DNA of 64,000 nucleotides, from contig NZ_RZNX01000005.1 in assembly GCF_003994465.1 (NCBI RefSeq), positions 62,001 through 126,000 on the forward strand, in the 5' to 3' direction. Below are positions 56,050 through 64,000 of the stretch, one piece after another (position 1 is the stretch's first letter; every line of letters begins with the position of its first letter). Under the pieces are notes generated by a model that made no database searches, was not told the origin of the DNA, and worked only from the letters and a program-made list of their open reading frames with translations. The position numbers were made by a program, and so were the translations under genes. This DNA comes from Paenibacillus zeisoli. GTDB taxonomy: Bacteria > Bacillota > Bacilli > Paenibacillales > Paenibacillaceae.

Positions 56050-57126
56050 ATGACCTATACAATCACGATTGAAGAAAGCAGCAGCAAGAAACAAAAGCCA
56101 GCCGACCATGAACTCGGATTCGGTAAATACTACACGGATCATATGTTCATTCTCGATTATGACAAAGGTAAGGGTTGGCATTCCCCGCGGGTTATTCCTT
56201 ATCAGCCCATCACACTCGACCCTGCAGCCAAAATTTTCCACTATGGACAAAGTGTCTTTGAAGGTCTAAAGGCATATCGCACTAATGATGGCCGTATCTT
56301 ACTGTTCCGTCCAGACCGGAACTTCAAACGTCTGAATCTGTCCAATGCCAGACTCAGCATACCTGAGCTTGATGAAGAACTTGCCCTGGATGCCCTGTTG
56401 AAACTGCTCACGGTGGATCAGGACTGGATTCCTTCATCCGAAGGAACTTCGCTCTATATCCGGCCCTTTATCATTGCAACAGAGGCTGCTCTTGGTGTAG
56501 CGCCTTCGACTCAGTATAAATTCATGATTATCCTTTCCCCAGTAGGATCTTATTACGAAGAGGGAATTCATCCTGTAAAGATTTATGTAGAATCCGGATA
56601 TGTCCGGGCCGTTGCCGGAGGCGTTGGTAATGCCAAGACGGCCGGGAACTATGCTGCTGGACTCAAAGCCCAGGAAGAAGCATCTGAGAAGGGATACTCT
56701 CAAGTTCTGTGGCTGGATGGCGTGCATAAGCAATATATTGAAGAAGTAGGAAGTATGAATGTATTCTTCAAGATTAACGGCAAGGTGATTACTCCTGCTC
56801 TGAATGGAAGTATCCTGGATGGCATTACACGAAATTCAATCATCGAGCTTCTTAAGCAGATGGGAATCACCGTTGAAGAACGGCAGATCTCCATGGAAGA
56901 GATTTATCAAGCTCATCAGGAGGGGACTTTGGAAGAAGCCTTTGGAACTGGTACTGCAGCAGTAATCTCTCCAATTGGTGAACTGCATTGGCGTGATGAA
57001 CAGTTAATCATTAATCAGGGAGAGACAGGCGAGCTTGCAGGCAAGCTGTATGAGACACTCACATCGATTCAGCTTGGCCGAATTGAAGGACCTAAGGGAT
57101 GGGTTGTTGAGCTGCCTAAGTCCTAA
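56050..57126 (+). CDS. ilvE: Branched-chain amino acid aminotransferase
   Basis: A class IV PLP aminotransferase of 358 residues. Signatures are FHYGQSVFEGLKAYR near residue 60, the PLP lysine in GGVGNAKTAGNYAAG near 197, and EEAFGTGTAAVISPIG near 305. It exchanges amino groups between Leu, Ile or Val and 2-oxoglutarate. ATG 56050 follows GAAGGAG by ten bases; the frame is open to 56032. Products of this step are 2-oxoacids that KorAB could in principle use. Confidence 0.95.
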   Translation: MTYTITIEESSSKKQKPADHELGFGKYYTDHMFILDYDKGKGWHSPRVIPYQPITLDPAAKIFHYGQSVFEGLKAYRTNDGRILLFRPDRNFKRLNLSNARLSIPELDEELALDALLKLLTVDQDWIPSSEGTSLYIRPFIIATEAALGVAPSTQYKFMIILSPVGSYYEEGIHPVKIYVESGYVRAVAGGVGNAKTAGNYAAGLKAQEEASEKGYSQVLWLDGVHKQYIEEVGSMNVFFKINGKVITPALNGSILDGITRNSIIELLKQMGITVEERQISMEEIYQAHQEGTLEEAFGTGTAAVISPIGELHWRDEQLIINQGETGELAGKLYETLTSIQLGRIEGPKGWVVELPKS

Positions 57127-57142
57127 TTCATGATGCATTTAG

Positions 57143-57187
57143 GGGGTGTTCCAGCAGCCATTTCCTGGCTCTGGGACATCCTTTATT
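57143..57187 (+). terminator. Terminator-like hairpin after ilvE
   Basis: GGTGTTCCAGCAGCC pairs with GGCTCTGGGACATCC with G-U pairs and a bulge; only TTTATT follows. Confidence 0.6.
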
Positions 57188-57208
57188 GTATTTCTGTCTT
57201 ATAATGGT

Positions 57209-57236
57209 TTGATTGCGTAATACATCCTGCTATGAT
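57209..57236 (+). promoter_or_regulatory. Promoter candidate for the HEPN-like gene
   Basis: TTGATT at 57209-57214 and TATGAT at 57231-57236 are 16 bases apart, 38 bases before the gene. Confidence 0.5.
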
Positions 57237-57273
57237 AAATGGAATGATATTGTAACTTGAAGGATGGTTCGTC

Positions 57274-57726
57274 ATGAAGAATATAAATGGAATGGACAGT
57301 GGACAGGCCAAAGAACTCTTTTCTTATTTCGGCTTGGCCGTATATTACTCTCAGGCTCTTGAACAGCAGCTTGCAAACTTAATCATGCTGATGAAGGTGG
57401 CTGATGGAAAGGTTCCGTCAGAAGAAGATTTCACGGTGCTATTCCAGCTTAAGCTCAGCAGTTCGCTTGGTCAGCTGGTACGGGAGATCCAGCATAACTT
57501 CTCTTTTTCCGAAGAAGAGACAGAGCAGTTAACCCGGTTATGGAAGCAAAGAAATTACATAGTTCATGATTATTTCAAGGAACGGATCCATGAGACCTTT
57601 TCCCAGGTTGGGAGGGCGGCCATGATAAAAGAGCTTAAAGCTTTCAAAGATGAAGCTCAGGCTCTCGAATTGAAGCTTCAGCGGTATTCACGTCATCTGT
57701 ATGATCAGGTGAAGGTGGAAGATTAA
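57274..57726 (+). CDS. Uncharacterised helical protein with HEPN-like motif
   Basis: I do not recognise the family. The 150-residue product is predicted helical and has RNYIVH at residues 93-98, which fits the R-x4-H motif of HEPN domains, where it forms an RNase site or a nucleotide-binding site. No nucleotidyltransferase or other toxin-antitoxin partner is adjacent. The SLH gene starts 50 bases after its stop. Confidence 0.7.
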   Translation: MKNINGMDSGQAKELFSYFGLAVYYSQALEQQLANLIMLMKVADGKVPSEEDFTVLFQLKLSSSLGQLVREIQHNFSFSEEETEQLTRLWKQRNYIVHDYFKERIHETFSQVGRAAMIKELKAFKDEAQALELKLQRYSRHLYDQVKVED

Positions 57727-57775
57727 TGCAACATTTTCCTCTTCAGTGCCGTTAAGAGGGTGGAGGTGTTTAGGA

Positions 57776-58645
57776 ATGAAAAATAAAAGTAAAGCCATAG
57801 CGGCACTGGCCTTGAGCTGTTCTTTGATGGCTGTCTCCTCGGCTTCGGCCTTCTCGGATGTTAAGGGGCAGGACTCTGAGGTCATCAAGTCGCTGCAAAG
57901 CAAGAAAATTATACAGGGAATAACCAAGGATAAGTTCGCCCCACAAGGCAAGCTTACGGCCGCTCAAGGGATTCATCTGGTTGTGAAAGCGCTCCAGCTC
58001 AAATCGGACTCGTCTGCACAGCTGGACAAAGGTGCAGCATGGTATGCAGAATCGCTGAAGATTGCGAAGGCAAATGGAATTCCGGTAGACTTGGCAGCAA
58101 CTCCATCAACGGAACTGACGAAGGAACAATTCGCCCATATTTTGTACAAGGGAATCCGGGCGACCGGGGAGTATCCTCTTATCAAGATGTACATCCAGGT
58201 GGCTGATGACAGCGAAACAACACCGGATTATCAGGGCAGCATTCAGAACCTGCTGCTAATGAAGATCGCTTCACTAGACAGCAGTCAGAAATTCCACCCG
58301 AAGGATAAAATCACTCGGATGGAAGCCGCACTGATGGTCTATAAAGCCGCTGAATTCGTGGATAACCATAAGGCTGCTCAGAATGAGGCTCAGCAGGTAT
58401 CTTTCTCTATCGAGAAGGTTAATGATCAAATTAACAGAGTAGTCCTTACACGTGCGCAGCAGCCGAATCCTGGATACGGAATCTCGATTGAGAAGGTGGA
58501 TTTCACTGCTGAAGGGACGGCCGTAATCTATTACAAGCTTGAATCTCCTGATCCTGACAAGATGTACCCTCAGGTGATTACGGATACGAAGACAGAGACT
58601 TATCTCAGCAGCAAATATAATGTTGAAATTGCATTATCTAAATAA
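57776..58645 (+). CDS. S-layer homology (SLH) domain protein
   Basis: An exported 289-residue protein. A signal peptide covers about residues 1-25 (ending VSSASA). SLH-type repeats follow, with FSDVKGQDSEVIKSLQSKKI and KFAPQGKLTAAQGI at 26-75, and a last one ending FHPKDKITRMEAALMVYKAA near 185-200. A beta-rich C-terminal domain (about 210-289) reads SFSIEKVNDQINRVV. SLH domains bind pyruvylated secondary wall polymer. ATG 57776 follows GGTGGAGGTGTTTAGGA. The stop lies inside the first unit of a repeat array. Confidence 0.88.
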   Translation: MKNKSKAIAALALSCSLMAVSSASAFSDVKGQDSEVIKSLQSKKIIQGITKDKFAPQGKLTAAQGIHLVVKALQLKSDSSAQLDKGAAWYAESLKIAKANGIPVDLAATPSTELTKEQFAHILYKGIRATGEYPLIKMYIQVADDSETTPDYQGSIQNLLLMKIASLDSSQKFHPKDKITRMEAALMVYKAAEFVDNHKAAQNEAQQVSFSIEKVNDQINRVVLTRAQQPNPGYGISIEKVDFTAEGTAVIYYKLESPDPDKMYPQVITDTKTETYLSSKYNVEIALSK

Positions 58646-58750
58646 GCAGAGTTAGTAATGCTTATAAATAAGCAAAGTTAATAATGCTTATAAATAAGCA
58701 GAGTTGAACTTGCTTAATAATAAGCTAAGTTAAACTGCTTATAAATAAAC
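58641..58750 (+). repeat. Tandem array of 26-bp hairpin-forming repeats
   Basis: Units start at 58641, 58667, 58693, 58719 and 58744 (periods 26, 26, 26, 25); the last is cut short by the terminator. Each begins AATAAGCA-AGTT and the first four end in GCTTA, so each can fold as TAAGCA/TGCTTA. The array starts at the SLH gene stop codon and forms its 3' untranslated region. Confidence 0.88.
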
Positions 58751-58784
58751 AAAGCCGCCCCTGGATACAGGAGCGGCTTTGTTT
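58747..58784. terminator. Bidirectional terminator between SLH gene and exporter genes
   Basis: AAACAAAGCCGC pairs with GCGGCTTTGTTT, with an inner CCTG/CAGG stem. It overlaps the last repeat unit. Confidence 0.87.
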
Positions 58785-58787
58785 GGC

Positions 58788-60866
58788 TTATGACCCCCTT
58801 GGTACGGGGTCTAAGACTATAGGATGCTGAGTTCCAGGCGCAGCCGGAATTTCGGCAGAAGATCCGAGCTGAAGCTGATACATTTGATGATATTTGCCGC
58901 CCATGGCGAGAAGCTCGTCATGGGTTCCTTGCTCCACAATTTCACCCCGGTGCAGCACCAGAATTTGATCTGCACTGCGGATAGTGGAGAGGCGGTGCGC
59001 GATAATGAAGGTTGTTCGGCCTTTCTTCAATACCTCAAGCGCAGACTGAATCAGCGCTTCGGTCTCGGTGTCGATATTAGCAGTGGCCTCATCAAGAATA
59101 AGAATAGCTGGATCGAAGGCCAGTGCCCTCGCGAAGGAGATAAGCTGGCGTTCCCCGGCAGACAGGGTGCTTCCTTTCTCAATGACAGGTTCATCTATGC
59201 CTCCTGGAAGATGGGACAAGATGCGCTGTGCTCCGACATCTCGCAGAGCCTTCTCTACGGTCTCTCTGGATATCCGCTCATCCCCTAGACTGACGTTAGA
59301 GGCAATAGTTCCCGTGAACAGGTAGGGATCCTGCAGTACGATCCCCATATGCTGGCGAATCCACTGTTTTGGTAGATCGGTAACAGGAGTGCCATCAATG
59401 GTAATTACGCCCTTCTGAGGGTCGTAGAATCGAAACAGCAGGTTAATGATTGAACTCTTGCCTGAGCCCGTGTGTCCTACCAAGGCTACCGTCTGTCCCT
59501 GTTGAGCTGTAAAGTTGATATTTTTGAGCACATAATCCCGTTTGTAAGCGAAGGAGACATCTTTAAATTCAACATTCCCTTTATAACGCGGCATAGATCC
59601 GTCAGTTACCTGCTCACCAGGTTCGTTCATCAAGGTGAAGACCCTGCCGGCGGATACCATGGAAGAATCGAGCGCGGCCAGTTGATTGACCATCCCGGTG
59701 ATCGGCTGGAACAAGCGTCCAAGGATATCCACAAAGGCATATAGAACACCCAGGGACACTACGCTTGCTCCTCCGAGCGCGGAAGAACCGAAATACCAAA
59801 GTATGATCGCAAACGTTCCGCTCCGTAGTACATTAACCAGGTTGTGAGAGGTAAATGCATTCAGATTTAGCATCTTATTCTGATGCTTCATGTAATCATC
59901 GTTAAGGGACTCGAATTCTTCCGTGGTCTGTTTCTGTCTCCGGAACACACGAATAATGGACATCCCTTGAATGGATTCATTAATGATCGCATTAATCTCA
60001 CTCAATCTGGAACGGATAATCGTATTGTAGCGGGTGGCAAATTTCCGATACAGCACCACCCAGATAACCAGGATCGGGACGATGAACAGACAGGTAAGTC
60101 CAAGGCGGGCATCCAGCAGGAACAAAGCGATATAGACCCCAATGATATTGATAATTCCTGTGAAAAAATTAGAGAGTACCGCAATAAATAGATCCTTTAC
60201 TGCTTCTGTGTCATTCGTGACCCTGGAGACGACCTTGCCTGCAGGCAGATTGTCGAAGAAGTTCACGGGCAGCCGCTGGATATGCGCATAGACATCCAGA
60301 CGAAGCTTCTGAATAACACGGTTGGCTGAAGACTGCAGCCAGTAGGTTTTGCCGAATTCCATCACGATCGCAATGGCTAGAAAACCAAGATACCAGCCTA
60401 GCAGCTGAACGATACCGGGGAACTCGGGCTTGTAGAACGAATAGATCTCATCATTGCTAAGCTGTTTGGCTGAGTAAGTATCGGTCTGTGATCCATGTGT
60501 AATGGAAAGCTTCCCATCTTGAAAGGATCTATCACCGTCCTTGGCTGTTACCCCGCCAAAAGCCATTACATAACCGCTCCCAACCTGAAGGATGCGAACT
60601 TCCTGCCCTTTTGGCTCTCCAGGACTAAAACGGTCTTCTCGCTTATAGAGTTCGTTATTGTACGAGACCGTGTAATCATCTTTGGTCTGAGTCTGGAAGT
60701 AGGACTTCTCAATGGCCAGTACATGATCGTCGATCATTGTCCTGGCGATGAAGGGGCCTGCAAGATCTGCTGCCACTCCGATCGCGAGCATGATTAATGC
60801 CAGAATAAATGTTTTCTTGGCGGTTAAAGCGTATTTAAATAAGGATTTTCCTGTGCTTGTGTGCAA
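58788..60866 (-). CDS. bmrD: ABC exporter half-transporter, BmrD/YheH-like
   Basis: A membrane-plus-ATPase half-transporter of 692 residues. Between the first two membrane helices is an extracytoplasmic insert (about 45-145), as in B. subtilis BmrD. The ATPase has Walker A GHTGSGKSS, signature LSAGERQ and Walker B ILILDEATANID with the catalytic Glu present. It should pair with the preceding half-transporter to export drugs. I choose TTG 60866: GGAGGTG lies seven bases upstream and the start is one base after the stop of the partner gene. The longer open frame would overlap that gene by 150 bases. Confidence 0.9.
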   Translation of the reverse strand: MHTSTGKSLFKYALTAKKTFILALIMLAIGVAADLAGPFIARTMIDDHVLAIEKSYFQTQTKDDYTVSYNNELYKREDRFSPGEPKGQEVRILQVGSGYVMAFGGVTAKDGDRSFQDGKLSITHGSQTDTYSAKQLSNDEIYSFYKPEFPGIVQLLGWYLGFLAIAIVMEFGKTYWLQSSANRVIQKLRLDVYAHIQRLPVNFFDNLPAGKVVSRVTNDTEAVKDLFIAVLSNFFTGIINIIGVYIALFLLDARLGLTCLFIVPILVIWVVLYRKFATRYNTIIRSRLSEINAIINESIQGMSIIRVFRRQKQTTEEFESLNDDYMKHQNKMLNLNAFTSHNLVNVLRSGTFAIILWYFGSSALGGASVVSLGVLYAFVDILGRLFQPITGMVNQLAALDSSMVSAGRVFTLMNEPGEQVTDGSMPRYKGNVEFKDVSFAYKRDYVLKNINFTAQQGQTVALVGHTGSGKSSIINLLFRFYDPQKGVITIDGTPVTDLPKQWIRQHMGIVLQDPYLFTGTIASNVSLGDERISRETVEKALRDVGAQRILSHLPGGIDEPVIEKGSTLSAGERQLISFARALAFDPAILILDEATANIDTETEALIQSALEVLKKGRTTFIIAHRLSTIRSADQILVLHRGEIVEQGTHDELLAMGGKYHQMYQLQLGSSAEIPAAPGTQHPIVLDPVPRGS

Positions 60867-60867
60867 T

Positions 60868-62625
60868 TTAGGACACCTCCCCGTCTGAAAGATTGGATTC
60901 CACCTGCTGTCTATCGTACTGTTCACGGTACCAACCGCCTTGGGATAACAGCTCTTCATGGGTTCCTTGTTCAATGATTTGTCCTTTCTCCAGGACAATA
61001 ATGTGATCTGCGTGTTCAATGGCAGAGAGGCGATGAGTGGATATCAGTGTGGTCTTTCCGGAACGCTTGCTCCGGATATTCTCAATAATTCTTGCCTCTG
61101 TGCGCGCATCGACCGCTGATAATGCATCGTCGAGTATCAAAATCTCAGGATCTGCGATGAAGGCTCTGGACAGTGAAACTCGCTGCTTCTGTCCGCCGGA
61201 CAAGGCGACGCCTTTCTCACCAACAAGCGTATCCAATCCATCGGATAACGTCTGTAGATCCTGATCGAAGGCCGCCGTGTGGATTGCTTCCAAGATTGTC
61301 TCGTCTGATGCATCTTTAAGACCGAACTGGATGTTCTGGCGAACGGTCTTGGAGAAGAGGATCTGTTCCTGCGGCACATAACCAATCCAGGAATGCAGCT
61401 TCTCGGCAGGAATATTCTCAAGGGGGACGCCAGAGATCAGAATTTCACCAGTACCGAGCGGATATTCATGAAGAAGCTGCTTAAGCAGAGTAGACTTCCC
61501 GCTGCCGGTTCTTCCAACTACGCCGAGTGTTTCCCCTGGGTGAAGATTAAGGTTGATTTGATTCAAATTATCTACGGAGGATGTTGGATAGCGGAAGGTA
61601 ACATCCTTGAACTCAATACGTTCAGGTTGTGAGACCTCGGCAGGTGTAGATTTATCCTCAACATCCGGTTTGGTGTACAGAATCTCGTTTACACGGTCCA
61701 GAGAGGCGCCGCCCCGCTGCATGACATTGATCAGCTCACCAATGGCGAACATAGGCCAGATCATCATCCCGAGGTACATATTGAAGGAGACAAGTTCTCC
61801 AAGTGTAAGCTCATTATGAAATACAAGATATATCCCGTAGGCAAGGCCGATGGCGTAGCTGATACCGACACATAACCGGATCGTAGGTTCAAAAAATGCA
61901 TCTACCCGGGCTACGGCAAGGTTCTTCTCGTAGACATCATTCGTGATGGATTCAAATCTTTTCTCATCATTACGTTCTTGTACATAGGCCCGGATTACCC
62001 GGATCCCGGCTACCGATTCAAGCACCTGGTCATTCATGTCTCCGAAAGCATCCTGTGCAACCGTGTACCGTTGGTGAATGACTTTCCCATAAATGCTCAT
62101 GGCGAGTGCAATGAAGGGAAGGGGAATAATGGCGGCGAGAGTCAGCTTCAGACTGATTATAGTACTCATTGCGATGAAGATGACGGCCAGGAAGATGGTG
62201 GAATCCGTCAAGGTCAGCATGCCGAATCCAGCCGTCTGTGCCACCGAGCGAAGATCGTTCGTCGCCCGGGCCATCAGGTCTCCAGTCCGATTCCGCTCAA
62301 AGAATGGTGGTGTCATCCGAAGCAGGTGGGCCATAAATCTGGATCGCAGCAGCCGCTCCACCAGGTTAGATCCGCCGAATAGCTCGCGCATCCATATGTA
62401 CGTAATGAAATAAATAAAGACAAGCATTCCGAGAATCATCAGAATATAACGCGTAAGTGATGTCCAGGAAATAGATCCGTTGACAATCTCGTCAATTGCA
62501 TTACCCAGAAGACGGGGCGGCGCAAGCTCGGCAACTCCTGCTACGATCAGCAGAACCAGACCCACGGTATAACGCCTTTTTTCCCTTCGGAAAAACCAGC
62601 CCAAATTCCTTAGAACTGAGAACAT
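60868..62625 (-). CDS. bmrC: ABC exporter half-transporter, BmrC/YheI-like
   Basis: A 585-residue half-transporter, the same length as B. subtilis BmrC, with six membrane helices (about 15-310). Its ATPase has Walker A GRTGSGKST, signature LSGGQKQR and Walker B ILILDDALSAVD. Asp stands where the catalytic Glu is expected, so this site is degenerate, as in BmrC of the heterodimeric exporter BmrCD. AAAGGAGGGAACCCT precedes the ATG. The gene lies behind a leader ORF and attenuator. Confidence 0.92.
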   Translation of the reverse strand: MFSVLRNLGWFFRREKRRYTVGLVLLIVAGVAELAPPRLLGNAIDEIVNGSISWTSLTRYILMILGMLVFIYFITYIWMRELFGGSNLVERLLRSRFMAHLLRMTPPFFERNRTGDLMARATNDLRSVAQTAGFGMLTLTDSTIFLAVIFIAMSTIISLKLTLAAIIPLPFIALAMSIYGKVIHQRYTVAQDAFGDMNDQVLESVAGIRVIRAYVQERNDEKRFESITNDVYEKNLAVARVDAFFEPTIRLCVGISYAIGLAYGIYLVFHNELTLGELVSFNMYLGMMIWPMFAIGELINVMQRGGASLDRVNEILYTKPDVEDKSTPAEVSQPERIEFKDVTFRYPTSSVDNLNQINLNLHPGETLGVVGRTGSGKSTLLKQLLHEYPLGTGEILISGVPLENIPAEKLHSWIGYVPQEQILFSKTVRQNIQFGLKDASDETILEAIHTAAFDQDLQTLSDGLDTLVGEKGVALSGGQKQRVSLSRAFIADPEILILDDALSAVDARTEARIIENIRSKRSGKTTLISTHRLSAIEHADHIIVLEKGQIIEQGTHEELLSQGGWYREQYDRQQVESNLSDGEVS

Positions 62626-62694
62626 AGGGTTCCCTCCTTTAGTTTCAATAAAGTTAATTTGCTCAGAAATAACACTGCAATTTCACGGGAAAAC

Positions 62695-62728
62695 AAAAAA
62701 GGCATATCGTCCGTAAACGATATGCCTT
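62695..62728 (-). terminator. Attenuator terminator before bmrC
   Basis: On the minus strand AAGGCATATCGT pairs perfectly with ACGATATGCCTT and is followed by T6. It lies 70 bases before bmrC and after the leader ORF, so it must be bypassed for exporter expression. A second stem, GTTACTT/AAGTAAC (62757-62776), and TGCTCC/GGAGCA (62797-62809) lie between it and the leader ORF. Confidence 0.85.
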
Positions 62729-62823
62729 CCTATTCAGGTTCACATAGCACGCGTACGTTACTTGAGCACAAGTAACCGCCGCAGAACAAAGTAAGATGCT
62801 CCAGGAGCAAGATTCCAGTTCAG

Positions 62824-62922
62824 CTAAAAGCCAATTCCGATCATTGCAGGGTTACTTCCGGTATTCAGTTGTTGTGACTTTGCCGCATATTGAGGAGCGG
62901 TCATGAGTTGATCTTTAAACAC
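62824..62922 (-). CDS. Leader peptide of the bmrCD-like operon
   Basis: A 32-codon ORF starting GTG and reading FKDQLMTAPQYAAKSQQLNT, ending TAG. AAAGGGTGA precedes the start at normal distance (another in-frame GTG lies three codons earlier). It sits between a sigma-A promoter and the attenuator hairpin. In B. subtilis the leader bmrB controls bmrCD by ribosome-mediated attenuation, so the same role is likely. The peptide sequence itself is not one I recognise. Confidence 0.7.
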   Translation of the reverse strand: MFKDQLMTAPQYAAKSQQLNTGSNPAMIGIGF

Positions 62923-62974
62923 CGTGTTCACCCTTTCTTTTGGAAATTTGTTCAAAAATGTTCGTACGCTGACG

Positions 62975-63004
62975 ATTTTATCACCCGGTTCGGAAAATTG
63001 TCAA
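62975..63004 (-). promoter_or_regulatory. Sigma-A promoter of the exporter operon
   Basis: On the minus strand TTGACA (63004-62999) and TAAAAT (62980-62975) are 18 bases apart, about 55 bases before the leader ORF. Confidence 0.75.
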
Positions 63005-63135
63005 ACTTAATTTTGTTTATGATCTAATAAAGGACGTTTGGCATTCCGGGGCTCATGGTCTACAATGGTGTATGAGGGCATTAAGGAATACCCTAAGGTG
63101 TTCCACTTCAGAGAGAGAACGAAGGAGATGAACTG

Positions 63136-63441
63136 ATGATCCACGTTACCGATTCAGCAGCAAAGTGGTATAAAAAGGAGTTGGAGCTTCAGGAGGGGCA
63201 GGCGATCCGTTTCTTCGTTCGCTACAGTGCCGGCGGCCATATTCATCCCGGATTTTCCCTCGGTATTGGCGTAGAGAATCCCGCTTCACCCGGATGTGTG
63301 ATAGAGGCGGAAGGGATTAAGTTCTATATGGAAGAACAGGATTTGTGGTATTTGGAAGGATATGATTTGAAGGTGACTTACGAAGAATCATCCGACGATA
63401 TCGCTTATGAATATGTGAAGGCCAAAGATAAGACAGCTTAA
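63136..63441 (+). CDS. HesB/IscA-like family protein (YneR-type)
   Basis: A 101-residue protein of the HesB-like/YneR family, starting IHVTDSAAKWYKKELELQEG, with FFVRYSAGGHIHPGFSLGI near residue 27. It lacks the three cluster-binding Cys of true IscA/SufA; only one Cys (SPGCVIEAEG) is present, so Fe-S transfer is doubtful. GAAGGAGATGAACTG precedes the ATG. Confidence 0.85.
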   Translation: MIHVTDSAAKWYKKELELQEGQAIRFFVRYSAGGHIHPGFSLGIGVENPASPGCVIEAEGIKFYMEEQDLWYLEGYDLKVTYEESSDDIAYEYVKAKDKTA

Positions 63442-63453
63442 TCCGTGCTATTC

Positions 63454-63498
63454 AAACATAGTAACAGGCCCGCTAATTGCGGGCCTGTTACTATGTTT
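63454..63498. terminator. Perfect 20-bp bidirectional terminator
   Basis: Arms 63454-63473 and 63479-63498 are exactly complementary (AAACATAGTAACAGGCCCGC) around the loop TAATT. It overlaps the stop of the minus-strand gene and serves both converging genes. Confidence 0.9.
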
Positions 63499-64000
63499 GC
63501 TGTGAATCCGGGAAAGCGGGCTCCAAAGCGAAATTAAAGTCTTGAATGTCATATACCTGCACCTGTATTTCTGCCTCAATAATCCGACCAATCAATTCGG
63601 GCTGGTCGGTAAGAATGGGAGTGAACTCCTTAAGAGAAGTAAGTACAATAACCGTCTCTATAGGATCCAGAAATTCACCGTACTGTTCATTATCGAGAGC
63701 ATTTACAATGGTAAGGGAGACAGACTTTCCTAAGAGAATGGAAGGGCTTTTGGACCAAGGGACGCTTAATGCGCGTTCAAGCTTTTTACGGTTCAAAGGC
63801 TCCTCTAAATAAGCGATCAGCTCGTTAATTTTGCTCTTCACGTAAAGATCGTCGCTCCGGTCGCCCATCAAAGGCTCAGAGCTGTTCTGAAACTCATATA
63901 GCTCCATGATTGTGGGATAAGGTACAATATATTCAACGGGTACTTCTGGGGCCGTAATCTCCCCATATATCGCTAACATCACCGCTTCAATAACAAATCG
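63491..64000 (-). CDS. Unknown protein, 5' end outside the window
   Basis: The frame is open to the right edge (residues RFVIEA before the GTG at 63982), so the true start probably lies outside. The visible 169 residues are acidic and contain YIVPYPTIMELYEFQNSSEP and, near the end, a beta-rich part (IIEAEIQVQVYDIQDFNFAL). I do not recognise the family. Its stop lies inside the shared terminator. Confidence 0.7.
   Translation of the reverse strand, partial: RFVIEAVMLAIYGEITAPEVPVEYIVPYPTIMELYEFQNSSEPLMGDRSDDLYVKSKINELIAYLEEPLNRKKLERALSVPWSKSPSILLGKSVSLTIVNALDNEQYGEFLDPIETVIVLTSLKEFTPILTDQPELIGRIIEAEIQVQVYDIQDFNFALEPAFPDSQQT

Noticed and set aside
58641..58750. CRISPR array
   Set aside because: The 26-bp units are contiguous with no variable spacers and no cas genes are nearby.

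Overview
The window is a stretch of the chromosome of a spore-forming, low-to-mid GC Bacillota, most likely Paenibacillus or a close relative. The evidence is gene order matching the Bacillus subtilis segment from ylxQ-infB to miaB-ymcA, many sporulation genes (dpaA/dpaB, spoIIIE, a sleB-like gene, spoVS, spoVAC/spoVAD), AGGAGG-type ribosome binding sites, frequent TTG starts, and a 2-oxoacid oxidoreductase plus PduL block that breaks the Bacillus order. I saw no rRNA, tRNA, CRISPR array, prophage or insertion sequence.

Layout. 1-8.8 kb: translation and RNA genes (ylxQ end, infB, rbfA, nrnA, truB, ribF, rpsO, pnp). 8.9-16.7 kb: ylxY, an M16 protease, dut, then dipicolinate synthase dpaAB with asd, dapG and dapA, so the supply of the spore solute DPA sits with its precursor pathway. 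17-28.4 kb: RNase J, tepA, ylzJ, spoIIIE, a sleB-like gene, and the ymfF-ymfH-ymfI-ymfJ-ymfK block. 28.4-37.6 kb: rodZ-like ymfM, yajQ, pgsA, cinA, recA, recX, rny, ymdB, spoVS. 37.7-42.3 kb: M19 dipeptidase, korA-korB and a stand-alone pduL, a possible route from 2-oxoacids to acyl phosphates. 42.3-45.5 kb: a structured intergenic element, then a minus-strand cluster DUF421/DUF1657 - spoVAC - spoVAD with a divergent small DUF1657 gene, resembling the spoVA2 type of spore heat-resistance cluster. 45.7-51.1 kb: miaB, ymcA(ricA), a thioesterase, and an NAD salvage block (Nudix-wHTH protein, pncA, pncB). 51.2-58.7 kb: accessory metabolism (MDR oxidoreductase with a very GC-rich core, moaB, a CobW GTPase, a Cys-rich copper-storage-like protein, LysR/ilvE, a HEPN-like protein, an SLH protein followed by a 26-bp repeat array). 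58.8-63.0 kb: a heterodimeric ABC exporter like BmrCD, preceded by a promoter, a 32-codon leader ORF and an attenuator. The window ends with an IscA/HesB-like gene and an incomplete unknown gene.

Regulation readable from sequence: sigma-K-, sigma-G-, sigma-H- and possibly sigma-E-type promoters before dpaA, sleB, spoVS and ylxY; a LexA box and a good sigma-A promoter before recA; many clear intrinsic terminators. The observations I rate highest are the spoVA2-like cluster with its duplicated DUF1657 domain, the leader-peptide attenuator before the exporter, the KorAB-PduL block, the NrtR-like protein with an intact Nudix box, and the repeat array that begins at a stop codon.
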